Shown here piece after piece: positions 1 through 6,075 of a stretch of 6,088 nt of DNA (position 1 is its first letter; every line of letters begins with the position of its first letter). The stretch covers positions 1-6,088 of the forward strand of contig CAZLLV010000287.1 of assembly GCA_964560325.1 (NCBI GenBank). Reading direction: 5' to 3'. Under the pieces are notes generated by a model. It was not told the DNA's origin. It saw nothing but the letters and a program-made list of their open reading frames with translations, and did no database searches. The translations under genes were made by a program, and so were the position numbers. This DNA comes from CAZLLV01 sp964560325. GTDB lineage: Bacteria > Acidobacteriota > Thermoanaerobaculia > Multivoradales > DATKCC01.

Positions 1-1612
1 CCTCGGCGCCGAGCGCCGGCCGCTCGGCGAAGTCGCGCGGGAGCTCGATCGTCGTCAGGCGCCAGCGGCCTTCGCGGTGGACCACGGCGGCGATTCGCCG
101 GCCGGTCTCGTCCGCCCGCGGCGTCGCCCAGACCACCTCCACGCTCGGCTCGGTCAGGGGCGTGACGGCGCCGGAGGTCGCGTCGACCGCGACGAGCTGC
201 GAGAGGCCGTGCCGGCTGCGCACCGCGATCAGGGTGTCGCCGGCCGGCGGCGGGAGCGCCTCCGGGTAGCGCAGGCCGGCGCCTCGGGTCAGCCGCTCGA
301 CCCCGCCTTCGCCGGGACTCCAGCGGTAGAGGTCGGCGTGCTCCGTTCCGTCCGGTCCGGGGCCGATCGCCCAGAAGACCAGGCTCTCGCCGTCCCGGCT
401 CCAGCGCGGATCGGCGGGGGCGCGGCCGTCGAAGGTGGGCAGGGTCGCGACCACCTTGCGGGCCGGCGGCGCGGTGCGCACCGCGGGCAGGTCCTCCGGG
501 TCCTCGCGCGCGATCCGCTCGCGCTCCTCCCGCCAGCGCGCCTCCGCCTCCTCGTCGACCGCCGTCTCCCAGACCACCAGTCGGGTGGGCGGATCGCCGT
601 CCGGCCCGGCGGCGAGGACGGCGGCGAGGCGGGTGCCGTCCGGGGAGAGCGCGGGCGCGCCGGTGCCGCGGTCGAGGTCGGCCCAGAGCTCGCCCTCGAT
701 CGTCTCGGCCTCGCCGAGAAGCCGCCGCTCCGCCTCGAGCGCTCGCCAGGTGAGCTCGGCGGTGAAGCGCCCGTAGAGCTCCGCCGGGCCGTCGCCGAAG
801 ACGCCGCGGAACGCCTCGTCGAAGCTCCGGTCGTGGCGCGCGGTCATGCGCGCCCAGAGGCCGCGCAGGGACTCCGGCCCGGCGCGCTCCTCCAGCCACT
901 CGAGGTAGGCCGAGCCGGCGAGATAGGCCATCGAAGGGCCGAGCCAGCTCTCGTCACCCGCGCCGAGAGCGCCGTAGCCGGGGAGCCGCCCGGCGCGCGC
1001 CCGCTGGCGCAGCACCGCCGCCCGCAGGTCGCCGTACGGCCGTCCGGAACCGGTCAGACGCCCTTCGAGCAGCGTGGCGTACCCCTCCGTGACCCAGCGC
1101 GGAGCGCGGCGGGCGATCGGCCCCACGTCGGCCACCGGCACGAGGCGCGCGAGCCGGTCGCGCAGGGGGTTGCGCGACGGGCGGAGCAGGTGGACCAGGT
1201 GGACGTCCTCGTGGAGCGCCACCAGCTCGCCCCAGTCGCGGTAGCTGCCGAGGATCGAGGCCGGCGCCGGCGGGGTGGTCCAGAGCACCATGCGCGGGTT
1301 GCCGAGGAAGGGCCACGCGGAGCCGTTGGGGCGCGACAGCGGGTCGGCCACGATCACGTCGACCACCTGGGGCGGCGCGTAGCCGACCTCTTCGCGCAGC
1401 CGCTCGCGCACCGCCTCGAGCCGCGCCGCCGCCCGGCGCGCCCACGCCTCGGAGGCGGCCGGGTAGTGGACGCGGAAGTGGGGCAGCTCGAGAGTCCGCC
1501 ACTCCCCGTGCGGCGGCTGCGCCCGGGCCGACGGGGCGGGCGACCCGAGCGACGCGAGCAGGGCGACGGCGAGGACGGCGAGCGGGAGTCGATACCGGGC
1601 GGGCGGGGTCAT
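1..1612 (-). CDS. Exported gluzincin-type metallopeptidase with TolB/WD40-like propeller, C-terminus beyond window
   Basis: Read from ATG at 1612, the frame stays open for 537 codons to the left edge, so the protein is truncated by the window. Residues 1-32 form a Sec signal peptide: a hydrophobic run LAVLAVALLASLG, then cleavage near ARA/Q. Residues 40-300 look like a peptidase MA-like domain. It has HEDVH at 134-138, matching the HExxH zinc motif, and PRWVTEGYATLLEG from 171, whose E176 suits the third zinc ligand of gluzincins. From about 312, blade-like repeats begin, with ALSPDGTRLA near 321 and DPRWSRDGESLVFW near 401, the PD40/TolB pattern. A charged, probably helical insert at 350-385 separates the first two blades. 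Known proteins of this architecture are often much longer, some with a C-terminal outer-membrane barrel; whether this one is cannot be seen. It probably acts in the periplasm or at the outer membrane. The substrate is unknown. The HEDVH/WxxEG pair makes it likely an active peptidase, though activity is an inference. There is no Shine-Dalgarno sequence before the ATG, and the signal peptide decides the start. Confidence 0.88.
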   Translation of the reverse strand, partial: MTPPARYRLPLAVLAVALLASLGSPAPSARAQPPHGEWRTLELPHFRVHYPAASEAWARRAAARLEAVRERLREEVGYAPPQVVDVIVADPLSRPNGSAWPFLGNPRMVLWTTPPAPASILGSYRDWGELVALHEDVHLVHLLRPSRNPLRDRLARLVPVADVGPIARRAPRWVTEGYATLLEGRLTGSGRPYGDLRAAVLRQRARAGRLPGYGALGAGDESWLGPSMAYLAGSAYLEWLEERAGPESLRGLWARMTARHDRSFDEAFRGVFGDGPAELYGRFTAELTWRALEAERRLLGEAETIEGELWADLDRGTGAPALSPDGTRLAAVLAAGPDGDPPTRLVVWETAVDEEAEARWREERERIAREDPEDLPAVRTAPPARKVVATLPTFDGRAPADPRWSRDGESLVFWAIGPGPDGTEHADLYRWSPGEGGVERLTRGAGLRYPEALPPPAGDTLIAVRSRHGLSQLVAVDATSGAVTPLTEPSVEVVWATPRADETGRRIAAVVHREGRWRLTTIELPRDFAERPALGAE

Positions 1613-1619
1613 CCGGGGG

Positions 1620-1625
1620 ATTGTA
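1620..1625 (-). promoter_or_regulatory. Candidate -10 box TACAAT for the metallopeptidase gene, probably giving a leaderless mRNA
   Basis: On the minus strand TACAAT ends 7 bases before the ATG at 1612. This is one of the few AT-rich hexamers in the area and is close to the TATAAT consensus. Initiation about 7 bases downstream would fall on or next to the start codon, and no Shine-Dalgarno sequence lies between. No convincing -35 hexamer is visible at 16-18 bases upstream. The call rests on sequence match and position alone. Confidence 0.5.
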
Positions 1626-1662
1626 CGGCCCGGCGTCGACCGATTCCGGTGCCCCTCTCCGG

Positions 1663-1668
1663 TAAGGT
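1663..1668 (+). promoter_or_regulatory. Candidate -10 box TAAGGT for the membrane protein/aminotransferase operon
   Basis: TAAGGT sits in CCGGTAAGGTAGCG and fits the loose TAnnnT pattern. It would start transcription near 1675, leaving a leader of about 46 bases before the ATG at 1721. No clear -35 is present. The position where its -35 should lie (about 1640-1646) overlaps the equivalent position of the divergent minus-strand promoter, so the two promoters could share or compete for the same DNA. Confidence 0.35.
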
Positions 1669-1674
1669 AGCGCT

Positions 1675-1720
1675 CCGGCGCCGGGGCTCTCTCCCGTACC
1701 GGCCGGCGCCCTCTCTCCCG
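1675..1720 (+). repeat. Imperfect direct duplication in the leader of the membrane protein gene
   Basis: Two copies of CCGGCGCC followed by CTCTCTCCCG occur at 1675-1696 and 1703-1720. They are identical except that the first copy has an extra GGGG between the two parts. The second copy ends directly at the ATG. The first copy also contains the perfect palindrome CCGGCGCCGG (1675-1684). The pair fills almost the whole predicted 5' leader and leaves no room for a purine-rich Shine-Dalgarno sequence. It could be an operator, a leader structure or a chance local duplication. Confidence 0.6.
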
Positions 1721-2884
1721 ATGACCGACCGCCCCCTAGAGATCCCGACCCACCGCGGCAAGGCGTGGGCCCAGCGCCTCCTCGCGCTGATCGTCTTCGC
1801 CGGCGCCCTCTACCTGGTGCACCGGCTGGTCGCCGAGGTCGGCTGGGAGGAGGTGCGCGAGCGCCTGGCCGGGGCGCGGCGGTCGTGGATCGCGCTGGCG
1901 GTCGCCTGCTTCTGCGGCCAGCTCGCCTTCTGGGCCTTCCGGCAACGCCTGTCGGTGCGGCGGATCACCGAGACGCCGCGGGGCTGGGTGATCTCGCTCG
2001 CCCTGGTCGCGACCGCGGCCGCCAACTTCCTGCTCCCCTTCGCGCGGCTGATCGGCGGGCTGCTGCGCGCCCGTTACCTGTCGCGCACCAGCTCGCCGAA
2101 GGCACCGAAGCGGATCTACTACGCCGCCGTCCTCTACGACCAGCTCGTCCACGCGCTGGTGATGGGCTCCGTCACGGTGGTGGGCCTGCTCGGCGCCGCC
2201 TTCGTGCTCGGCCGCACGACCCTCGCCCTGACGCTCGCCGGTGTGCTCCTCCTCGCCGGCTTCGCCGGCTTCCTCTGGTACCGCCGGCGCGCCGGTGCCG
2301 TCGGCCGCAAGGGCGCCTTCGTCCGCTTCGTCGAGCGCCGGGCCGAGCGGCGCGAGGGGATGATCGGCAAGCTGCTCGCCGGCAGCGAGACGGCGGCGCG
2401 GATCTTCGTCCGGCTGGTGCGGAGCGGCCGCCTCTGGTGGCAGACCGTGGCGCTCGGCGTCGGGGTCTTCCTGGCGGTGACCGCGGCGCAGTGGGCGGTC
2501 TTTCAGTCGATCGGCGCCGAGGTCCACCCGCTGGTGGTCGTGGCGACCGTCACCATGGGCCTCTCGGCCGGCGTGCTGCTCGGCACCCCCGGCGGCCTCG
2601 GCACCACCGAAGCGACCATGATCGCGCTCTACGGTGCGTTCGGGATCGACCGGGTGGCCGCCGCCTCCGCCGTCCTCCTCTTCCGGGGCATCCAGTTCTC
2701 GGTCGTCCTCGGCCTGGGGCTGCCGTCGATGGCGGTGCTGGAGCTCTACTCGCTGCGGGTGCGGGGGCGGGACGGCGACGAGGGCGAGGCCGAGGCGGCG
2801 CGGCTGAAGATCGAGGAGGCGATCCGGCACGCCGGGCACGCGGACGAGCCCGAGGAGCGCGCCGGCGAGGGAGGTAGGCGATGA
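1721..2884 (+). CDS. Polytopic membrane protein, lysylphosphatidylglycerol synthase TM-region / UPF0104 family
   Basis: A 387-residue integral membrane protein with hydrophobic segments near residues 15-37, 54-74, 88-108, 143-163, 166-187, 240-262, 270-288 and 312-342. Family marks are ANFLLPFARLIGGLLRARYL at 101-120 (N102, P106, R109, paired Gly) and GTPGGLGTTEA at 288-298 with E297; the latter is the conserved PGGLGxxE loop of this family. The MprF C-terminal aminoacyl-transfer domain is absent, as in most stand-alone members. These are linked to lipid or glycolipid handling in the inner membrane, but their activity is usually unknown, and a flippase-like or lipid-modifying role is only inference. 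The charged tail after 345 (DGDEGEAEAARLKIEEAIRH) is cytoplasmic-looking. I chose ATG 1721 because the hydrophobic protein begins there; the same frame continues far upstream only because it lies antisense to the peptidase gene. There is no Shine-Dalgarno sequence. The gene overlaps the next by 4 bases. Confidence 0.88.
   Translation: MTDRPLEIPTHRGKAWAQRLLALIVFAGALYLVHRLVAEVGWEEVRERLAGARRSWIALAVACFCGQLAFWAFRQRLSVRRITETPRGWVISLALVATAAANFLLPFARLIGGLLRARYLSRTSSPKAPKRIYYAAVLYDQLVHALVMGSVTVVGLLGAAFVLGRTTLALTLAGVLLLAGFAGFLWYRRRAGAVGRKGAFVRFVERRAERREGMIGKLLAGSETAARIFVRLVRSGRLWWQTVALGVGVFLAVTAAQWAVFQSIGAEVHPLVVVATVTMGLSAGVLLGTPGGLGTTEATMIALYGAFGIDRVAAASAVLLFRGIQFSVVLGLGLPSMAVLELYSLRVRGRDGDEGEAEAARLKIEEAIRHAGHADEPEERAGEGGRR
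2870..2875 (+). promoter_or_regulatory. Ribosome binding site GGAGGT for the aminotransferase, inside the upstream gene
   Basis: GGAGGT lies 5 bases before the ATG at 2881 and within the last codons of the membrane protein gene. It is a near-perfect Shine-Dalgarno sequence. It fixes the start at 2881 rather than the in-frame Met at residue 12. With the ATGA stop/start overlap it supports translational coupling. Confidence 0.8.
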
Positions 2885-4035
2885 ACGGGCTGGTCGAGCG
2901 GTTCCGGGCCGAGATGCCGATCACCGAGCGGTGGGTCTACCTGAACCACGCGGGGATCGGACCGCTCACCCGCACCGGCGCGGCGCGCATGGACGCGCTC
3001 AACCGGGTGGTGGCCGAGACCGGCGACCGCCGGTGGCCGGAGCGGGGGGCCGAGGGCGAGCGCGTGCGCGCCGCGATGGCCCGTCTGCTGGGCGCGCGCG
3101 AGCGGCACGAGGTGGCGTTCGTCGGCAACACGTCGGAGGGGCTCTCGGTCGCCGCCTGGGGTCTCGACTGGCGGCCGGGCGACAACGTGGTAGGGCCGGA
3201 GCCGGAGTTCCCGGCGAACGTCTACCCGTGGACCTCGCTCGCGCCGCTCGGGGTCGAGTACCGGCGGGTGCCGGCGCGGGAGGGGAGGATCGACCCGAGC
3301 GACCTGATCGCCGCGATGGACGAGCGCACCCGCATCCTCGCCCCCTCCTGGGTCCAGTACGCGAGCGGTCACCGGATCGACCTCGCACCGCTCGCCGCCG
3401 CCTGCCGCGAGGTCGGAGCGCTCTTCGTGCTCGACGCGATCCAGGGCGCGGGCGTCCTCCGGCTCGACGTCGAGGCGGCCGGGGTCGACGTCTGCGCCCT
3501 CGCCTGCCACAAGTGGCTGCTCGGACCGGAGGGCGTCGGCGTGCTCTACGTCTCCGACCGGGTGGTCGATCGCCTGCGCTCGAACCGTCACGGCTGGCGC
3601 TCGGTCGCCGGCCGCTTCCGGTGGACCGAGATCGACCCGGCGCCGGCCGAAGGGGCGCTCCGCTTCGAGGCCGGGACGCTCAACCTGCTCGGGGTCCACG
3701 GCGTGGGGGCGACGCTCGACCTGCTCGAAGAGCTGGCGGAGACGCACGGCGAGGGGGCGGTCGAATCGCGCGTGCTCGGCCTCGCCGACCGGGCGGCGCG
3801 CGGGCTCGCCGGGCTCGGCTTCGAGCTCGTCGAGCCGCGGCGCGCTCCCGGAGAGACCTCCGGGATCGTCGCCGCCACCCACCCGGAGCGCGGGGCGGCC
3901 GCGCTGGCCGACGCGCTGGTCGAGCGCGGCATCGCCGCCGCCGAGCGCGCCGGCCGCCTGCGCGTCTCCCCCCACGCCTACACCAGCGACGAGGAGATCG
4001 ACCGGCTGCTCGCGGCCCTCGGCGAGCTGGTGTAG
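2881..4035 (+). CDS. Class V (fold-type I) PLP-dependent aminotransferase-like enzyme, not a cysteine desulfurase
   Basis: A 384-residue cytoplasmic enzyme of the usual family length. YLNHAGIGPL at 20-29 is the typical N-terminal substrate-site segment. GNTSEGLSVAAWGL from 82 carries the phosphate-binding Thr/Ser. LDAIQGAG at 184-191 has D185, expected to contact the PLP ring nitrogen, and Q188. ACHKWLLGPEGVGVLYV from 208 contains K211, the expected Schiff-base lysine, next to H210. FEAGTLNLLG at 262-271 and RLRVSPHAYTSDEEIDRLL from 359, with R361 as likely carboxylate-binding arginine, complete the signature. The C-terminal region lacks the loop cysteine of SufS/IscS, so sulfur transfer is unlikely. 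It most resembles the isopenicillin-N-epimerase-like or selenocysteine-lyase-like class V branch, where substrates vary and annotation is poor. I cannot name its substrate. It overlaps the membrane protein gene by 4 bases (ATGA), so the two are very probably one operon. Confidence 0.88.
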   Translation: MNGLVERFRAEMPITERWVYLNHAGIGPLTRTGAARMDALNRVVAETGDRRWPERGAEGERVRAAMARLLGARERHEVAFVGNTSEGLSVAAWGLDWRPGDNVVGPEPEFPANVYPWTSLAPLGVEYRRVPAREGRIDPSDLIAAMDERTRILAPSWVQYASGHRIDLAPLAAACREVGALFVLDAIQGAGVLRLDVEAAGVDVCALACHKWLLGPEGVGVLYVSDRVVDRLRSNRHGWRSVAGRFRWTEIDPAPAEGALRFEAGTLNLLGVHGVGATLDLLEELAETHGEGAVESRVLGLADRAARGLAGLGFELVEPRRAPGETSGIVAATHPERGAAALADALVERGIAAAERAGRLRVSPHAYTSDEEIDRLLAALGELV

Positions 4036-4060
4036 CGACTGGGGCTCGGGCACGCACCGA

Positions 4061-4077
4061 CCCCGGTAGACTCGGGG
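4061..4077 (+). promoter_or_regulatory. Candidate -10 box TAGACT inside a small CCCCG/CGGGG hairpin
   Basis: TAGACT (4067-4072) would start transcription near 4079, about 45 bases before the cyclophilin ATG. It lies in the 7-base loop of a 5-bp inverted repeat, CCCCG (4061-4065) and CGGGG (4073-4077). The stem is short and no U-tract follows, so an intrinsic terminator for the upstream operon is unlikely. The promoter reading is favoured because the identical GTAGACT occurs upstream of the minus-strand hydrolase gene. The rest of the 4036-4123 gap shows nothing else recognisable apart from the ribosome binding site. Confidence 0.4.
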
Positions 4078-4109
4078 CCTCCGTTCCGATCACTCCATCG
4101 ACCGCCTCC

Positions 4110-4114
4110 GAGGT
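4110..4114 (+). promoter_or_regulatory. Weak ribosome binding site GAGGT for the cyclophilin gene
   Basis: GAGGT lies 9 bases before the ATG at 4124, an acceptable but slightly long spacing. The signal peptide that begins right at this ATG supports the same start. Confidence 0.5.
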
Positions 4115-4123
4115 GCCGCCGCC

Positions 4124-5119
4124 ATGACCCGTCCGCCGACTCTCCCCGTCCTCGCCCTCGGCCTGCTCTTCGCCGGCTCCGCGCTCGCCCAGGAAGCGCC
4201 GGCGACGCCGAAGTTCCCGCCGGGCAAGACCACCGCCGAGGTGCTGGAAGGTGCCGAGCCGTCCGACTGGCGGCCGCTCGACCCGGAGAGCACCCTCTAC
4301 GTCACCCTGCCCGATCGACCCGGTGGCCCCGGCGGTCGCGTAGTGATCGAGCTGGCGCCCGGGTTCGCGCCGAAGCACGTGGCGAACATCCGGCAGCTCG
4401 CGCGCCAGCACTACTACGACGGCCTGGCCGTGGTCCGGTCGCAGGAGAACTACGTCGTCCAGTGGGGGGATCCGAAGGCGGGTGAGGAGGGCGCCAAGCC
4501 GTTCGGCGAGGCGGCGCGGTCGCTGCCGCCGGAGTGGGACCGGCCGCTGCCGAAGGAGCCCGGCGAGCTGGCGTTCACGCCGCTCGGCGGTCCCGACGTC
4601 TACGCTCCGGAAGCCGGCTTCGTCGGCGGCATGCCGGCCCGGCGGGACGCGGAGAACGGCCACATGGGGCTCGCCCACTGCTACGGCATGGTGGGCGCCG
4701 GACGCGGCGCCACGGCGGACTCGGGGAGCGGCGCCGAGCTCTACGTGGTGATCGGCCACTCGCCGCGCCACCTCGACCGCAACGTGACGCTGGTCGGCCG
4801 GGTGATCGAGGGGATGGAGGTGCTCTCGACCCTGCCGCGCGGCACCGGCGGGCTCGGCTTCTACGAGACGCCGGAGGAGCACGTGCCGATCGCGTCGATC
4901 CGCCTCGGCAGCGAGCTACCCGCCTCCGAGCGCGCGAACCTCGAGGTGCTGCGCACCGACACCGAGACCTTCCGCGACCTGATCGACGCCCGCCGCTGGC
5001 GCCGCGAGGAGTGGTTCCTCGACCCGGTGGGCGCGGTGTCGCTCTGCAACGTGCCGCTCCCCGTGCGCCAACGCCCGGCCACCGACCCGGCGACGCCGGA
5101 GTCCGAGCCCGGGTCCTGA
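4124..5119 (+). CDS. Exported cyclophilin-type peptidyl-prolyl cis-trans isomerase with insertion and C-terminal extension
   Basis: 331 residues. A Sec signal peptide covers 1-22 (LPVLALGLLFAGSALA/Q) with an AxA-type site and no lipobox Cys, so the mature protein should be soluble in the periplasm. The cyclophilin fold starts at GRVVIELAPGFAPKHVANI (71-89). By comparison with human CypA, R105 in LAVVRSQENY corresponds to catalytic R55, Y110 to F60, and Q113 in VVQWGD to Q63. The later strand GSGAELYVVIGHSP corresponds to GSQFFI, giving E205, L206 and Y207. HLDRNVTLVGRVIEGMEVL (216-234) matches WLDGKHVVFGKV, with H216 in place of W121. About 44 extra residues lie between Q113 and Y207 compared with CypA, and a charged tail follows 265 (ERANLEVLRTDTETFRDL). 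It probably catalyses proline isomerisation during envelope protein folding. The catalytic Arg is kept, but replacement of several pocket residues may alter specificity. It appears to be a single-gene unit on its own promoter and faces the next gene tail to tail. Confidence 0.9.
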   Translation: MTRPPTLPVLALGLLFAGSALAQEAPATPKFPPGKTTAEVLEGAEPSDWRPLDPESTLYVTLPDRPGGPGGRVVIELAPGFAPKHVANIRQLARQHYYDGLAVVRSQENYVVQWGDPKAGEEGAKPFGEAARSLPPEWDRPLPKEPGELAFTPLGGPDVYAPEAGFVGGMPARRDAENGHMGLAHCYGMVGAGRGATADSGSGAELYVVIGHSPRHLDRNVTLVGRVIEGMEVLSTLPRGTGGLGFYETPEEHVPIASIRLGSELPASERANLEVLRTDTETFRDLIDARRWRREEWFLDPVGAVSLCNVPLPVRQRPATDPATPESEPGS

Positions 5120-5126
5120 ACGCGCG

Positions 5127-5960
5127 CTACTCGCCGCCTTCGATCTTCTCCAGCAGGCCGAGCAGCCGCTCCCAGGCGTCTTCCCGGGCCTTCTTCACCT
5201 CGGGCGAGGCGTCCGCTTCGCTGCCCTGGCGCATGAAGGCGTGGCCGGCGCCCGCGTAGACCACCGGCTCGTAGGTCTTGCCCGCGGCCGCCATCAGCTC
5301 GCGGCTGGTCGGGATCGTGGCGTTGACCCGCTGGTCGTCTTCACCGTAGAAGCCGTAGACCGGCGCCGAGATCTCGGCGATCCGCTCCGGGTCGTCCGGC
5401 CCGGTGCCGTAGAAGACGAAGGCGGCCTCGATCGCGTCCGAGCTCGTGGCGAACCGGAAGGTCTGCGAGCCGCCCCAGCAGAAGCCGGCGACCGCCACCT
5501 CGCCGGACGACGCCGGCAGCTCGGCGGCGTACTTCCGTACCGCCGAGAGATCGGAGGTCACCTGGTCCGCGTCGAGCGCGTAGATCGCGTCACGCGCCGC
5601 GTCCGCGCTCTCGAACTCGGCCGTATGGGCGTGCTCGGCGTCGAAGCCGGAGAGGAGATCGGGGGCGATCGCGAGGTAGCCGGCCTCGGCGAGCTCGTCG
5701 GCGAAGCTCCGCACCCAGTCGGTCAGGCCGCGGTTCTCGTGGATCACGATCACCGCCAGCGCGTCCTCGGCGCGCTCCGGGTAGGCGACGAAGCTGCGCA
5801 CCGTGCGCCCCTCGCCGGCCGGGATCTCTACCCACTCGCCGTGGCGGGGGGAGTCTTCCATCCGCTCGGCACTTTCAGCGTCTTGACCGGCAGCGGGTGC
5901 GGTCGGCAGCAGGGAGAGGGTGAGCAGCAAGACGGGAACGAGAGATCTCGAATCTGTCAT
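5127..5960 (-). CDS. Exported dienelactone hydrolase family alpha/beta-hydrolase
   Basis: 277 residues, starting at ATG 5960. Residues 1-25 are a signal peptide (LVPVLLLTLSLLPTAPAAG/Q), so the enzyme is probably periplasmic. The body is a typical dienelactone hydrolase (DLH) domain of about 230 residues. IVIHENRGLTDW from 71 contains E76, the counterpart of the glutamate that gates the nucleophile in Pseudomonas DLH. AGFCWGG at 158-164 carries nucleophile C161, GFYGEDDQRVN carries the likely acid D209, and GAGHAFM carries H240, giving a complete Cys-Asp-His triad. APDLLSG at 99-105 is also typical. DLH family members hydrolyse lactones or esters; the true substrate here is unknown, and no chlorocatechol or other aromatic-degradation genes are nearby to suggest one. 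An internal Met at 34 could start a cytoplasmic form, but the strong ribosome binding site and signal peptide favour 5960. Its stop codon lies 7 bases from the end of the convergent cyclophilin gene. Confidence 0.92.
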   Translation of the reverse strand: MTDSRSLVPVLLLTLSLLPTAPAAGQDAESAERMEDSPRHGEWVEIPAGEGRTVRSFVAYPERAEDALAVIVIHENRGLTDWVRSFADELAEAGYLAIAPDLLSGFDAEHAHTAEFESADAARDAIYALDADQVTSDLSAVRKYAAELPASSGEVAVAGFCWGGSQTFRFATSSDAIEAAFVFYGTGPDDPERIAEISAPVYGFYGEDDQRVNATIPTSRELMAAAGKTYEPVVYAGAGHAFMRQGSEADASPEVKKAREDAWERLLGLLEKIEGGE

Positions 5961-5965
5961 CGAAT

Positions 5966-5984
5966 CCTCCTCTCTCCCAGTCTA
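5966..5984 (-). promoter_or_regulatory. Candidate -10 box TAGACT plus Shine-Dalgarno AGGAGG for the hydrolase gene
   Basis: On the minus strand TAGACT (5984-5979) is followed by GGGAGAG and then AGGAGG (5971-5966), which sits 5 bases before the ATG at 5960. The Shine-Dalgarno sequence is the strongest in the window. Initiation about 7 bases after the -10 would put the mRNA 5' end only about 12 bases from the ATG, almost at the Shine-Dalgarno sequence itself. No good -35 is visible. Confidence 0.55.
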
Positions 5985-5987
5985 CAG

Positions 5988-6069
5988 GGCGCGGCGAGTG
6001 AGAGCGCGTGGGTCCGGCCTCCGTCGGTAGCGAGGGCGTCATTCGCGTGCATCTCGCAAGGCGCGGCGA
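5988..6069. repeat. 10-base direct repeat GGCGCGGCGA in the right intergenic region
   Basis: GGCGCGGCGA occurs at 5988-5997 and again at 6060-6069, 72 bases apart. In so GC-rich a sequence a 10-base match may be chance. I see no coding sequence, tRNA or terminator in 5985-6075. Confidence 0.3.
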
Positions 6070-6075
6070 CGAGGC

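Noticed and set aside
77..1720. A 548-codon plus-strand open frame that runs into the membrane protein gene, making an apparent 935-residue protein
   Set aside because: It lies exactly codon-on-codon antisense to the peptidase gene for nearly its whole length. Stops there would need sense codons TTA, CTA or TCA, which this GC-rich gene does not use. The translation is Arg/Gly/Ala-rich with no domain, while the minus strand encodes a signal peptide, HExxH and propeller motifs.
1736..2839. Long minus-strand open frame opposite the membrane protein gene
   Set aside because: Its translation is a low-complexity mix rich in Arg, Gly, Glu, His and Pro with no recognisable motif, while the plus strand encodes well-formed transmembrane segments and family motifs.
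4061..4077. CCCCG/CGGGG hairpin as an intrinsic terminator of the aminotransferase operon
   Set aside because: The stem is only 5 bp, no U-tract follows, and the loop contains a good -10 hexamer placed properly for the next gene.
2746..4882. Large minus-strand open frames opposite the aminotransferase and cyclophilin genes
   Set aside because: They are codon-bias shadows. They overlap conserved enzymes on the other strand and lack signal, domain or ribosome-binding evidence.
5970..5978. CTCTCTCCC, also found at 1687-1695 and 1711-1719, as a shared regulatory motif
   Set aside because: At 5970-5978 it is simply the complement of the purine-rich ribosome-binding region of the minus-strand gene, so its orientation and role differ from the 1687/1711 copies. 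Low-complexity chance is the simpler explanation.
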